Shown one piece after another: positions 1 to 12,069 of a stretch of DNA of 64,000 bases; position 1 is the stretch's first letter, and each line of letters begins with the position of its first letter. The notes under the pieces were generated by a model, which saw nothing but the letters and a program-made list of their open reading frames with translations, was not told where the DNA came from and searched no databases. Source of the DNA: Tillus elongatus (Eukaryota; Arthropoda; Insecta; Coleoptera; Cleridae); contig OZ023267.1 of assembly GCA_964006375.1 (NCBI GenBank), positions 82,517,906 to 82,581,905 of the forward strand. Reading direction: 5' to 3'. The translations under genes were made by a program, and so were the position numbers.

Positions 1-2
1 AA

Positions 3-134
3 GTGGGCTTTTACATTTGTAAATCTGAAACTGATTCAACAGATTTAGTGAACATTGATGTGTCATATATCAAACGAAAGTGCATAAAATTAAAAATAAA
101 CGAGGATCAAATTGTGATAGTGATTCAGATTCAT
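3..134 (+). other. possible partial exon at window edge
   Basis: An open frame runs from the window edge to a TAA at about 132-134. A second frame nearby reads an acidic Asp/Ser-rich tail and also ends soon after. No family is recognised. It could be the 3' end of a gene lying left of the window, or chance. Nothing else is visible up to about 290. Confidence 0.2.
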
Positions 135-290
135 ACATAACTGTTGACTAACTATAGCCTTTAATGAGTGAGTTGAAGGACTTGACATGGAAAAACTCTT
201 AAGTGTTGTAGATTTTGTTATAAAACCTTTTAGTTGGATTTAATTAGTGTATCACAGAGAGTTTTGTAGTTGTTTATTTATTTTTTATAG

Positions 291-1460
291 CTTCGAATGC
301 CCGACACAGTAGGTGCAGAGTACCAGTATGCCTCGTCAAGTTTGAAAACCACGAAAGTGTATCAGAGATCTTCATATCTTGGCTCTCAAATTAAATGAAT
401 TATTGTTGGTGGCCACCAACAAAAAATTTAAGTAACCTTATAGTAAAGGGCATACCACCCAATAAGGAGACATGGACAAAACATGAGATTGATGTGGAAA
501 GTTTGTGCAGTAAGTTCGATGTTTATTTATGTTACGTATATCCGAAAGATAGAGTTAAAATAAAAATAATGTGAAATTTAAATTTTACCATATATGTTGT
601 CTCCTGCAAAGTAATGTTTTTGTGGTGCTATTTTCACTTTTTATGATACTAATTACTTAGTACAGCTTTTCTCTTTTTTGTGATTTCAAAATGCTCATAA
701 TATGCTCAAAGTATAACAAAACAATTTTTATATAAAAAAACTTTAATCCACCAACCGGTGTGTTTTTATTACTTCTATACTAATATATGTAATCACCTTT
801 AAACAAGGTAGGTCACATAATTTTTTTACAAAATATTAGTGTTGTAAATAAAGAATGTCCACAGTGACATTTGGAACTAGTCTGTACCTAAATAATCTGA
901 TTAATGTGTCAGACATGTCCTACCAAATTTTCTTGCATATTTAAATACACTGTACAATATTTATTTTCTCTTCTTATTTGAGAAGAAAGATCAGTACCAT
1001 GTTGATGTATATGTAGTATGTAAAGTGTGATAAATATGTTAATTAACGACAGTTTTCACATTCTTATATAAATTGCTTTTATTTATTTTTACTTCTTGAT
1101 AATAAAACATTTTGAAAGTTGCAATAGAAACATGAGTAAAATGCCTAAAAATTGTAACTTTTCAGCTGTTTTCCTTACATAATTTTTTATACAGGATAAG
1201 GGGTTAAAATTTTGGTGTTAATATTACAAAACATGTAAAAACAATAGAAAAAATAATTTTTGCATACCTACTTTTAATTTATGTATGGCTCATTTTATAC
1301 ATTGCATAATATTGATTTTTCCGAAAATATAATTTCTGCTCGAAAAAGGCTGAAGATTATTCTTCCACTGCAGAAGTTTATAGAAAAGGAGTAGAAAACC
1401 AAAGCTTTTCATCGATTGTGAGAGTAGTGATACAGATGCAGATGACAGTAATGAGAAAAG
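291..1460 (+). pseudogene. degenerate exons of an unidentified gene family
   Basis: An acceptor-like 'ttttttatag' precedes 291, and a donor-like 'gtaagt' starts at 510. Between them one frame is open for 72 codons apart from one TAA. It reads like the N-terminal region of a family I recall from insects: a basic start, a 'KFENHESVSE' stretch, a 'WWPP' motif, then 'PPNKETWTKHE'. A second coding-looking patch at about 1335-1460 has Lys/Arg-rich and then Asp/Ser-rich codons ('DCESSDTDADD') before a 'gtgagt' donor, but its two halves are in different frames. The stop and the frame break suggest a decayed copy. The family name is from memory and unconfirmed; function unknown. Confidence 0.3.
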
Positions 1461-1475
1461 TGAGTAAAACTGTTT

Positions 1476-1476
<1 letters not shown>

Positions 1477-1558
<82 letters not shown>
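1477..1558. repeat. (TA)n microsatellite
   Basis: About 81 bp of pure TA directly after the degenerate exon-like patch. Predicted Ile-Tyr ORFs here are translations of the repeat. Confidence 0.97.
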
Positions 1559-1561
<3 letters not shown>

Positions 1562-1789
1562 TAGTATCTGTAAATTGTCAGATTTCTTTTTACTGTATTG
1601 AAATATTAGCATCTCAAAAAATAAATAAAATGTAAACCAGAAAGTCTTTAAATTCCTTGTAGTAGTATGCTCAGATAGGCTTATAAAAATATATAATCAT
1701 TCTGTCGAATGTTTATTTCCTTGTTCTACAACAATAAAAGGTACTAGAAGCTTTTTTTACTTGGTAAAATATGTAAATTTTTTTACAGG

Positions 1790-1946
1790 TTGTATAATAG
1801 CAATTCACAACTGCCGCAAAAATAATTTTGATACTGTGTCACCCAATTGGTTCCGACATGCAAGACAGAGATGGGACAGGCAGTCGAATAAAAATAAACA
1901 AGACACACCTTTAGCTAACTCATTTAATATGGAGTCAAGCACCTGA
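1790..1946 (+). other. possible terminal exon, unrecognised
   Basis: A pyrimidine-rich 'tttttttacag' precedes 1790 and the frame stays open to a TGA at 1944-1946. The translation contains 'NWFRHARQRWDRQ'. It may belong to the same degenerate gene as the exons on its left. I recognise no domain, and phase agreement with upstream exons is not established. From here to 2338 only AT-rich sequence is seen. Confidence 0.2.
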
Positions 1947-2338
1947 GCTGTTACCCACCCCCTAAAAATATATAATTTTTAAAAATTTGATATAGAAGTT
2001 ATTATTTATTTTTATATTTAATATAGAGGATATTATTTAAGTTATAGAAAATTTTATTAATTGTAATTCATCTAAAGATTATACTGTTTTCTTTGTTCAA
2101 AAAATGTAATTACCAGCATATATGTTTATGGCATAAAATATATAATTATATATAATACTTATGGTATTTTTAATGCAATAATTTCTATTTGTTTCTTGTG
2201 TGTATTTGCCACAAATGCTTTGAAAATTAAAAATATTCAGCTAATAAGTATGTTACCTACTTGAAGAGAAATTGTTACAATTGTATTCTAGTTCTCTTTT
2301 TGAAAGAAACCAGTTCTCTAACCAATTAATATCAATAA

Positions 2339-2339
2339 A

Positions 2340-2394
<55 letters not shown>

Positions 2395-2396
2395 TT
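2339..2396. repeat. (ATT)n microsatellite
   Basis: About 18 tandem ATT triplets. Flanks are AT-rich without coding signal. Confidence 0.95.
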
Positions 2397-2704
2397 GACT
2401 ATGGCATATAACAATGAGATGTCACAGGCATATCACACATATTTTTACTTAAAACATCGCAAAGCAACATACCTGTAATATAGTAAGATGGTGTCAAGAC
2501 ACATCTCCTAGATATGGCAGTTAGATAACTCATGTGTCTGCGATATCACAATGTGATATACCTGCGACATACTAATAAGGTAGCTTTGTTGCTGACGTAG
2601 AATGTATCCACGCCACCCTTATTATGTTACATAGTACATCGCTATGATATCAGTGTCTCATTTGTTAATGCTATGTACATTGATGTGGCGTAACGGTGTT
2701 GACT

Positions 2705-2708
<4 letters not shown>

Positions 2709-2777
<69 letters not shown>

Positions 2778-2791
2778 TTATTTATTTATAT
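2709..2791. repeat. (TA)n microsatellite with TATT tail
   Basis: About 64 bp of TA followed by a few TTTA units. Confidence 0.95.
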
Positions 2792-2794
2792 TGA

Positions 2795-2990
2795 GTGAAC
2801 TCGGCATCCCTTTTAGTCGAATTTCCCTTCAACTCGAATTAGGTCTCTGGCAACAGTGCTTGCAGATTGGAATTTCACTCTATACGTCGAACTTTTTAAC
2901 TCGAACTCTCTTTAATTCGAACAAAAATAAGTATCGCCCGGTCTTAAAATACGCATAAAATATTCTCTCTAAGTCGAACAATGTGCTCAA
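2795..2990. repeat. repeat rich in 'TCGAA' words, possibly a pogo/Tigger-type end
   Basis: The words 'tcgaatt', 'tcgaac' and 'attcgaac' recur at short intervals. This pattern resembles the subterminal sequence of pogo/Tigger-like DNA transposons. There is no transposase frame and no matching opposite terminus, so the assignment is only a suggestion. Confidence 0.25.
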
Positions 2991-3032
2991 ACGTCATCGA
3001 CTTCTTGTAACTGTAAACAACCTATTATCGAA

Positions 3033-3455
3033 CGTCATATTGATAACTCAAAAAATAATAGGCCGATTTTCATAGAATTTGGCAGGCACCTTCCTTTTGT
3101 AACAGGCTAGGATAAGTTTATTAGTCAGGAAAATAGTGCTAGTTTTTCCGGGAAACTTTTGAGCTCCAAAAATAACACGGTTATGGCAACTAAACTTGGT
3201 ATGCAAGTTTATATCATAATCAATATTTGGATCTCTAAGTTAAAAAGAAAAAAAAATAAGCATTTAATGAAAAAAATTGTTGGGACGAGTGAAGGACACA
3301 GTATTCAACATATTTGTGTGTTAAACAAAATCTGTTAAATATTGCAGGCAAGTATTATTTTGTCTTGAGGCATATATAATGTTCGTAAAAATATGGGTAG
3401 ACCATTTCCATGAAAATTCGCTACCATAACGCACGTGCGGCGTCCAGACTTTTAT
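3033..3455 (+). repeat. dispersed repeat family A, partial copy
   Basis: It starts with the 'aactcaaaaaataat...ccgatttt' block and ends with the conserved 'cgctaccataacgcac' block at about 3417-3440. A shorter second copy of the end block follows at 3505-3538. The same blocks recur more than a dozen times in the window. No coding capacity. Sequence from 3540 to about 4560 shows nothing I can identify. Confidence 0.75.
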
Positions 3456-4559
3456 TTTCTAACTTTCAGCTAGGTAACAATTATTTTATTAAAAACATTT
3501 AAACGAAAATTTGTTATCATAACGCACTTGCTGCGTTCATTAGCAGCTTGAATTTATTTGCCATTTCCTACACTATATACGATTACTATTATTTATTTAA
3601 GCGCTACTTTAAGTTTCACTGCATAAATGACATTAAATTACATTGTTGACGTATCTAAGTGCTGAGAAAGTAATTAGAAAACGCAATAAGCACGTTGCAA
3701 ATGGTAACAAAGGGGTGTTTGTGATGTATGAACTATGGTAACTTTTATGTAGAAAGCGTCCAAATGCAAATTACTTCTTTATCTAGTTTTAACAAATACA
3801 TACACATGTAGAATACTAGGTCGTGTGGGTCACAGGTCGTGCTTCTACACAATATTTATGTAGTATAAACTATAGTGTGATTGCATCCGTTAAGGTACGT
3901 CCCGCTACAACCAAACTGTAAGTGGAAATGCATCACATCCAGTTTACATTCAGACAACCTTACAGTTATTATTTATATTTTCATGTCGAAAGATCTAAAT
4001 AAACTAATATAAAGTATTATGCACTCCAAATACATCACGACTTGAAATGGATTATTAGACGCAATAACATTCATTTAACGACAGATTTAAAATTCACACA
4101 TCGATTTTTCGACTGAACAGTGCCCCTGAAACACAACTGTTCACATTTCCACCAATCAATTATTTTAAGTGATAAACTACCAACTTTCATATCCCATCCC
4201 TTTTTCATTAGAATCAAATTGCTTGCCTTTCAGCAAATTTTAAGGGACGTTATTGCCCATGGCTAAATTTAAACGATATATGGAGGATAAAGCAGATCAC
4301 TAAGTCAATTTTATAACTTCATGTAATATGAATTTATTTATTAGCTGTATATACAAAAATGACAAAATCATCAATAGATGTAACATGTCACTAATCCCTG
4401 GACAAAAATGATGGATAAATATAGATATTCAACCCAAAGATTGTAAATTGTAACGGTATAAAAGCGTTAGTTATAACTTTTAATATATTTACTATATTTT
4501 TCATCAATGTAAACTAACCCTTTCTTACTTTAATAATTTGATATGGCTTCACTTGCGCT

Positions 4560-5300
4560 TACTCGACTTGGTTTACGATTTGGTTTATTGAATTATATTC
4601 GCTTGTTGCCTGTTTGCGTTTTATGGGATAGACTGTATATGGCCGTATGTCATATGCCGTCGTCGTTACCGAAGATATAGTGTAATTTAAGTGCTGAAAA
4701 GTTGAATTGAAATTGCGTGTGTCCTGGAGAAGTGATTGAAGGCACAGCAATACCCGCGAGGTCTGGTAAAACTTAACTGTTGAATTTAATTAAGGACTTT
4801 ATGATCTATAATAACTACGTTACAGCTTAGAGAGCCAGATTTATAAACGTATGTTTAGATTTTTATGCTTTCCAGGTCAGGACATGTGTTGCTGAATGTA
4901 TATTTTAACCTGTTGTGTTTTAATGTTCTTTTATTAATAAATCGATATTTTATCTTGTGTTAATTGGTCAGATCGAGTTATTTGAAGGTAGTCTCACTCC
5001 TGAAATTTGTCCAGTGATTTAATTAGTAAATTTGCTCATTGATATAGGTGTCTTACGATTGTGTGGCCATTGATGCACATGAGTGCATCTGTGTATGTCT
5101 TTCTTTCAGTGATTATTAGGCATAGGGTGGTCCAGCGTGTTCTTGGATGGAGATGGATCACTGCTGAGTTAAGGTAATAATATTAATTAACAACTTATCT
5201 GAATATCCGGAGGTAGGTGTAACAATCAAGTGGCGCCCTGTATAACATCTTATTTAGGAACCCCGCCCGTCGCCCCTGTTTAAAATCTGGCGCCCACTGG
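4560..5300 (+). repeat. possible LTR edge with PBS-like 'tggcgccc'
   Basis: A polyadenylation-like AATAAA lies near 4936. At about 5220-5240 the sequence 'gtaacaatcaagtggcgccc' looks like an LTR end followed by a primer-binding site, as in insect Ty3/Gypsy elements. A second 'tggcgccc' follows near 5288. No gag follows and no paired LTR was found, so this could be a fragment or chance. The stretch 5300-5650 has no coding signal. Confidence 0.25.
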
Positions 5301-5646
5301 ACTTCTTGGTAACGTTGCTTATAGCAATGACTGTTGTGAGGTTATGTTTAAGTTGAGCGAGTTTGTCATCGGTATAAAAGAGCTAGAATCAAGGTTGGGA
5401 GTGACAAGTTTAGAGCCCGACGTGGGGCTGGATTTTTGACGTTTAAATATCGAGGCTCGATGATAGAAAAGCGTTTTAGGGGCGGTTTTAGGATTTTTGG
5501 GGTGAGACTTTAGAATTATCTTAGATTATTGTAGTTATTTAAGTACGTTCTTTATTTAAACAGTGCATGTGTTAGGTTTTTAGGGTGTTTGTGATTGTTG
5601 TAGTTTATTTTAGCTTGTTGGTTACTGATTTTATTAGTCTGCAACT

Positions 5647-5650
<4 letters not shown>

Positions 5651-5718
<68 letters not shown>
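5651..5718. repeat. (TA)n microsatellite
   Basis: It adjoins the 3' end of the minus-strand Jockey-like fragment, so it may have grown from the retrotransposon tail. Confidence 0.95.
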
Positions 5719-5720
<2 letters not shown>

Positions 5721-6690
5721 CAACAACACCACGAGGGCTTACAGCCTAAATACTATCGTAACGTGGGTGTCGACAAGGAGGAAAGAGGCAACTTGTTAAT
5801 TCTGGACTTGAAGGTTTGTAGGTTCGGGGAGAAGGAAAACATGTGCCGGCAATGAATTCCACAACTTGGAAGTCCTCGGGACAAAAGAGCGGGCATAACA
5901 AGATATTCTATGTCTGGTGACCTGGACAGTAAAAGGGTACATTCGCGTTGTTCCCCTGGTAGATCTGTTGAGGGCAGCAGGTGGAGAAACTATGGAAGAA
6001 AGCTCCTCTGAGCAGTGCCCGTGCAGATATCTATAAGAGAGAGAGACAGAGAGAGAGAGGTCACCAACGGCACGTCGGTGGGCAAGGGATGGCAGCCTTT
6101 GGGTGAGGGTAAAGTCACCGATGAGACGTATAGCTCTCTTCTCAATGGAGTCCAGGATAGCGAGTGTAGAAGCGGCAGCAGCACCCCAGATGTGCGAGCA
6201 GTATTCGAAGTTTGGTCTTATTTGTGAAGTATATAAGGTATAGAGATTAGCTGGTGAGAAGTATTTCCGAGCTCGGAAGAGGAAACCTAATTTCTTAGCA
6301 GCCGCTTCTGCAATTGATGTGACATGTTGGTGCCAATTGAGATTTCGATCCACAGAAATGCCAACAAGTGAAAAGGACTCATTGCTTTGAATAACTTGGT
6401 TGTTCATTGTGATGGGTCTAGGGCTGGTGTATCTCTTATAAGAAAGAAAGCAAGACTGTGATTTGGTGGGGTTGAATTGTACAAGATTCCTACTTCCCTA
6501 GTCTAATTCTTTTTGGAGATCCACGGAGACAGAACCCTCCAGGAGTCTGCGATCCTCATCTAATTGGGCTAAAGAGGCAGTCTTAGAATATTGTATATTT
6601 GAGTGGAGGGTGCTGTCTTCCGCGTAACTGTGAACTGGGTTGGATATGCTAGAGAGGAGGTCACTGATGTGGAGAAGTTTAGTTATTAGC
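5719..6690 (-). pseudogene. Jockey-like non-LTR retrotransposon, 3' RT fragment (copy 1)
   Basis: Read on the minus strand, this is the C-terminal part of a Jockey/BS-type reverse transcriptase. The 5' part holds the catalytic box, which here reads YAED instead of YADD, followed by the thumb and C-terminal domain with 'VGISVDRNLNWHQHV', 'LYTSQIRPNFEYCSHIWG' and the terminal 'SFVPRTSKLWNSLP'. The best frame spans 5796-6407, and upstream coding continues in a second frame at 6498-6752. The element is 5' truncated near 6690, where homology with copy 2 (34990-38790) stops. The frame break and the altered YADD box show it is dead. It preserves the uninterrupted version of the site where a Penelope-like element sits in copy 2. 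Confidence 0.88.
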
Positions 6691-7013
6691 GGGGTCACCT
6701 CGTGCAGGATGCGGCTTTTCACCGCGCATGGCGGTCTTGGGGAAAGCTTCATCGAAAGTTTATGTTGTTGTTTCCACTTCCTCAGCTTGCCCCCTGGAGT
6801 CCTTTGGCCCGCGACTCCTTGACCCCAGTGGTGAATATTACGTAACTGTTACCGTGAACGTGCAATGTAGTGATTTTCACCAGCAAGTCGTATAATTAGT
6901 GGCAATTATATAACAACTACTCTTTTTAAGTTCCGATTTCAATTGCCATCACTTTTGTGCTAGTTGGTGTTTTAGTCTAACCCTTTACTTGTATATACAG
7001 GCTAGTTCAAATC

Positions 7014-8500
7014 CGAGCCTCACCATTGGGATCTTATAAACCGCAAGAGATACGAGGATGGTTAAATTGGGGCAAAGTTGCGTGTTTCTATGCTGATCAA
7101 TCATGAAAAGAAAATTTGACGTGACATTTTTAGTTTTTTAATTATTCGATAAAACGGAAATTTTCATTTTAGTTTTTTTCGTTCTCAAGCTAATACCGAA
7201 AGAACTGGACTTTGTAACTATGACATTGTTAGGACACTTTTTTATGGGCAATCTAGATATGTCATCATATTTTCCAAGGGGTTCTTGATGCAAGAGTTAC
7301 AACACTAACCTTTGATTTTTCTAATGGGTGCCATATAGGATTTTTGCATTTTTTTAAAGTCTTTTTTTTCCTGATTACAATGATATATCACACGATACGA
7401 TCACATCTTATCTGCTATTAACATTTGGAAAAAATCGTTTCTGCGAAGAGTGCTTTGGAAGGGACTAATGGCGTTTAACGATCTAAATATTCAGTTCAGC
7501 CAAACTTTGATGTTTATAGCATTTCTGTACATTGTGGCTGTGGCAGTTATTCAAAAATCATGAGTTTTACAAATGAAGAATAGAGAAATAGGATAAAAAT
7601 GTATTACCTAAATAACAGAAACCCTAGAGTTACTAGTGAAAACTATTTAAAGAATATCCGGAAAGGCGGCAACCACACTATTTTTATTTTAACGGACTAG
7701 ATCGTAATATAAAAGAATATGGTTCATTTGGAAAAGCCAAAAACAAGTATGGTAGTAGAATAAGCAACGTTGACGAAAATCTAGTACTACAATCTAGTCC
7801 ATTAAAATAAGAATAGTATGGTTGCCGCCTTTACGGATATTCATTTAAATAGTTTTCACTAGTAACTCTAGCGTTTCTATTATTTTGGTAATACATTTTT
7901 ATCATGTCTATCTTTTCTTTTTTCTTTATTTGTACAACTCATGATTTTTTAATAAATGCCACAGATACAATGTACCGAAATACTATAAACATCAGAGTTT
8001 GGCTGAACTGTCAATATTTAGATCGTTTAACAAATTTATTGGTGTCCCTTCCAAAGCACTCTTCCCAGAAAAGATTTTTTCAAATTTTGATAGAAGGTAA
8101 GATGTGATCATATCGTGTGGTATATGATTGTAATCAGAAAAAAAAAAGAATTAAAAAATGAAAAAATCCAATATGCCGCCCATCAGAAAAATCAAAGTTG
8201 AGTATTGTAACTCTTGCATCAAGATCGCCTTGGAAAATATGATGACATATTTAGAATGCCCATTAAAAAAGTGCCCTAAAAAGGTCATAGTTGAAAAAGT
8301 CTAATTCTTTCGGTATTCGCTTGGAAAAAAAAAACTAAAATCGAACATTTCCGGTTTTTTTTCTTCGAATAATTCAAAAGTTAAAAAGGTCACCTCACAT
8401 TTTCTTTCAGATAATTGATCAGCATCAAAACGCGCAACTTTGCCCCAATTTAACCATCTTCCTATCTCTTACGGTTTAGAAGACCCAATGGTGAAGTCTA

Positions 8501-8501
<1 letters not shown>
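7014..8501. repeat. long fold-back inverted repeat, about 700 bp arms
   Basis: The sequence from about 7014 to 7706 returns as reverse complement from about 7790 to 8501. Outer ends share 'caccattggg' (left) and 'cccaatggtg' (right). Inner ends share 'ggactagat' and 'atctagtcc'. The loop is about 85 bp. The arms differ by scattered substitutions and small indels, so the structure is not recent. No ORF of interest. It is probably a non-autonomous fold-back DNA element or an inverted duplication. Confidence 0.85.

Positions 8502-8586
<85 letters not shown>
8502..8586. repeat. (TA)n microsatellite
   Basis: About 85 bp pure TA bordering the right end of the fold-back repeat. Confidence 0.96.
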
Positions 8587-8590
<4 letters not shown>

Positions 8591-8620
8591 GAAAGATTTC
8601 CGCGGTCTTTAATGTGAGAC

Positions 8621-8910
8621 ATACTTGGTTCTCGGGTTGAACCGCGTCCAGAATTTATGAAAACTCGACGTTTGGGCTCCTGTTTTGGAGCCATTTTCCA
8701 GAGGTAAAGGAAATATGTAAGGACACTCTAAGGCCTCAATCTGCCTACTCCTTAGAGCGGTGGACAAATGTGGGTTGGGTTGTAGCTCAATCTGCCTACT
8801 CCCCAAATCTCGCCGGAGGTCGTCTGTGAGGTCTCAGTGTGTTCAACCTTAGTGCTTAGAGAGATCTCTTCTTAAATTCTGGACGCGCTTCAACCCGAGA
8901 ACCAAGTATG
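8621..8910. repeat. inverted-repeat element between two (TA)n arrays
   Basis: The arm at 8621-8656 ('atacttggttctcgggttga', then 'gcgtccagaattt') returns inverted at 8874-8910. The roughly 217 bp interior has two direct copies of 'caatctgcctactcc'. A (TA)n array lies outside each arm, so 8502-8999 is close to symmetrical. It resembles a short non-autonomous element and has no coding potential. Confidence 0.75.
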
Positions 8911-8914
8911 CCTC

Positions 8915-8917
<3 letters not shown>

Positions 8918-8999
<82 letters not shown>
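8918..8999. repeat. (TA)n microsatellite
   Basis: About 82 bp of TA. The stretch 9000-9520 holds no gene that I recognise. Confidence 0.96.
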
Positions 9000-9005
<6 letters not shown>

Positions 9006-9516
9006 ATAATCTAAATCCTCAGTCATGCGAATCGTCATTGGTACGATTTTTTTAAGAAACGCTACACTCATTCATAAACACCCGTCTAATTATACCAGAA
9101 CGAAAGGTGGAACAGCAACCGATGAAGTTTATTTGAAGATTTTGTGACGAGACCTTGGCTTGCAGACCGTTTTTCGGTGACCAGGATTGACGGTTACTAT
9201 CGGAGGATCTCGAGCGCCAGATTTTTAAAGGGTTTACTCCCTGTTGAGGATGTCTGCGACCTCTTCACTGAACTCTGACCGATATACCGATCAAAGTACC
9301 TGGGTAACTCTGTGGTGAAGGGTTCGGTAGCCTTTAGGTAATATAGGCTAAATTTAGTGACCCCCGAGTGAGCGGGCTTTAATCGCTGACTCGGCGTGAT
9401 CCGACCACTTCTGTTTTAACGAAAGGTGTAGCAGATTTTGTATGTTAAGGTGTTGGATAATAATTAATCAAGGTCTTTAATTTACCCAACCCTATATTAC
9501 AGATTTGAAACTATTT

Positions 9517-9520
<4 letters not shown>

Positions 9521-9588
<68 letters not shown>
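9521..9588. repeat. (TA)n microsatellite
   Basis: About 68 bp pure TA. Confidence 0.95.
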
Positions 9589-9593
<5 letters not shown>

Positions 9594-9879
9594 CAATATT
9601 TACAAAATATGTACAAATAAAATATGCGGATACTAACATCAATCGGAACGTGGACCTCGCTAAAGCGGTAAAGGTTAGTGCGTGACGAAGCGTACGGATT
9701 CGGTCAGGTATATATGACACGGACGGTATTTCACTCAAGCGATGATACGGCAGGCGGGCAACACACAGCGCTAGACAACATCAGACTACTAGCTATAACT
9801 TCTCCGTCGAAGCAGGGGACAGCGGAGACGAAAAAGTGCAGACGGGAGAGACGGGATGACAGTTCCCGGAGGCCTATGC

Positions 9880-10160
9880 GGACTGTGAATTCTCAGCATC
9901 TCCACTAGGGTCAAATCGGGACGAAAACATCTTGATTACTTTAGTGAGCTGTGAATCCTCAGCGTCCTCACTAAAATAACACAAGAGCTTATACTGTATG
10001 GGGCGGAAAGCCGGGAGCCACATGAAATGTACAGGGCTAGTTGGAAAGGAAAGTATCACTTGGAGTGACCTAGTTAGGCTGTGAATCCTCAGCGTCCCTA
10101 TCGGGAACAAACCAAGATGAATATATCTCGATTATTTATGTGAGATGTGATCCCTCAGCA
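9880..10160. repeat. four spaced copies of a 'tgtgaatcctcagc' motif with hairpins
   Basis: Variants of 'ctgtgaatcctcagcgtcc' start near 9883, 9949, 10078 and 10144. At 9940-9975 the motif sits in the loop of a perfect 9-bp stem ('tttagtgag' / 'ctcactaaa'). The surrounding 9600-10400 region is richer in GC than its neighbours and may be an LTR or leader of an unrecognised element. No protein is supported. The sequence 10400-11215 is AT-rich without signal. Confidence 0.5.
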
Positions 10161-11216
10161 TCCCCACAAAAATAACGCAAGACAATCTAGCATACGGGAG
10201 ATGTCTAGGAAGGACCGAAATAACTTGATTACGTAGATTTGGACTGAGAAGAATGATAATTTAAAAATATGAAAATTCGCTACAAAATATGGATTAATTA
10301 AAACGGACAATTTCTCACCTATAACAATATTTGCAGATACGGAGATGGGTCAAAACAGGTGCGGTCGGACGGTAAACTTAAGCGGACTTGGTGCGGACAG
10401 GTGGCGACTTAATAACTTAACAGCTGAATTAACAATACTGCCTGTGCCCCGTGTTGCTTCTCCTTTTATATGAATTTCACAGCCAGCCCAAAAACTCTGC
10501 CATGATTGGAATTTTGCCACCTTATCACATCCGGATAAGATAATAAGTATGAAATACCTGTTTAATTAAATATAAATCGCCTTAAAATATTTCATGGTGA
10601 AAATATTTTAGCAAATATTTATATAGTTTGTATTTAATTATTTTCTATTTAATTAATTACTTACTTAGTAGTTAGGCGTTTTGTACCACAGACCGATAGA
10701 AAATAATACTTCATCACAATTTTTACATAAAATCGAATCAGAAACATTTGTATCTTATTTTAGTTATCATACACCAATTGTTTAGCTTTAAAAATAGAGG
10801 ATAAACATTGGTAAGAAGATATTATGCCAATAAATAATTATTATTACTTAAAAAAAGTTATTTAATTGCACATGAGTGCGAAGTACATTATAACTATTAC
10901 ACATTTTATAAGTTATAAAATTTTGTACATATGTTATAAATATTGTGTCCTTATTAAAAAAAAAATTAGGACGATTTTCTATTTAAAATAATCAATTATA
11001 GAAATAATAAAGAATAATCTTTTATTATATTATTATTATTCATACATAAGAAGTATGACTTCGGTGGTTGTCCCGCGACACGCACTATCATTTTCCAGGT
11101 AAACAACGCCAAAGCCTAGAAAGGTAGGTTATTTATCTTAAATAAATTAGGCAAAACGGACAATACAAAAATATAACAAAACTGTTTCCTATTTGGGTAT
11201 ATAAATTATATATAAT

Positions 11217-11400
11217 GACACTTTTGGAGAACCCAATTCACCAAAACACATTTTTAAAGACCTGACTATCGTTTCACTATCAAGGTTAGCGGTAATACAG
11301 GATGACATATATTTCATCCTATGATAATGCTACTTGTCGGTGAAACTATCGTCAGGTCTTAAAAATATATTGTGGTGAATTGGGTTTTTCAAAAGTGTAC
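11217..11400. repeat. inverted pair of Penelope-like element termini
   Basis: Arms of about 60 bp ('cttttggagaacccaattca', 'agacctgac') face each other around a 60 bp interior. The arm sequence matches the 3' non-coding part of the Penelope-like element near 35722-35790 in the same word order (acactt-ggagaac-cccaa-tcacca). Each arm keeps the 'gaaac...' and 'cagg' words of the hammerhead-like segment found there, but the catalytic core is degraded. Confidence 0.6.
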
Positions 11401-12069
11401 TTATATAAATATATGTAGTATGTAGGCACATTGAACATATTTTATATAAATAGGTACTACTCAAGATTAAGATGAAAAACTTGCAAGGCAATTCACGTTT
11501 TATTTAAAAAAAAGATAAGATGCTTTTGAAATCTGTACGGACCTTTATAATAATAAGAATCCAAGGAATGTACACATCTTCACCATGTGCCACAAGAGGG
11601 ACCAACTCATCATAGGTTGAGAATGTTGTCTATAGCCGAATAGTGTAGTATTGTGACTCATTCTGCGGCTAGTCTGGGAAAAGACATTCCATGCTAAGAC
11701 AAACCATTACTACGTTTGATGAATATTGAAAGAAACTATTGCCGTTATTAAAGAAGTTTCATAAAACAAAATATTTTATTCGAAAATTTACGGAAATCAT
11801 TATAATTAAGCTTGCTCTATTTGTTGTTAAAATCAACATCCTTTGTGATTCAAATATTAATTCAGTTACCCGACTCTACTACAAAAAAGTTCTTACAGAC
11901 CAACAGCGCTTGGTAGCGAATTTTCATAAACAGTTTTTTAAATGCTAATACCGTAGAGCCTCTCCCTAAGTTAAGTTACCCAAATCATATAAAAATAGTG
12001 CTGCAAATGTAATCATAACATCCCCATAGCTGTGATAATTTACTCTCCACAGAAAGACATTCTCATGAA

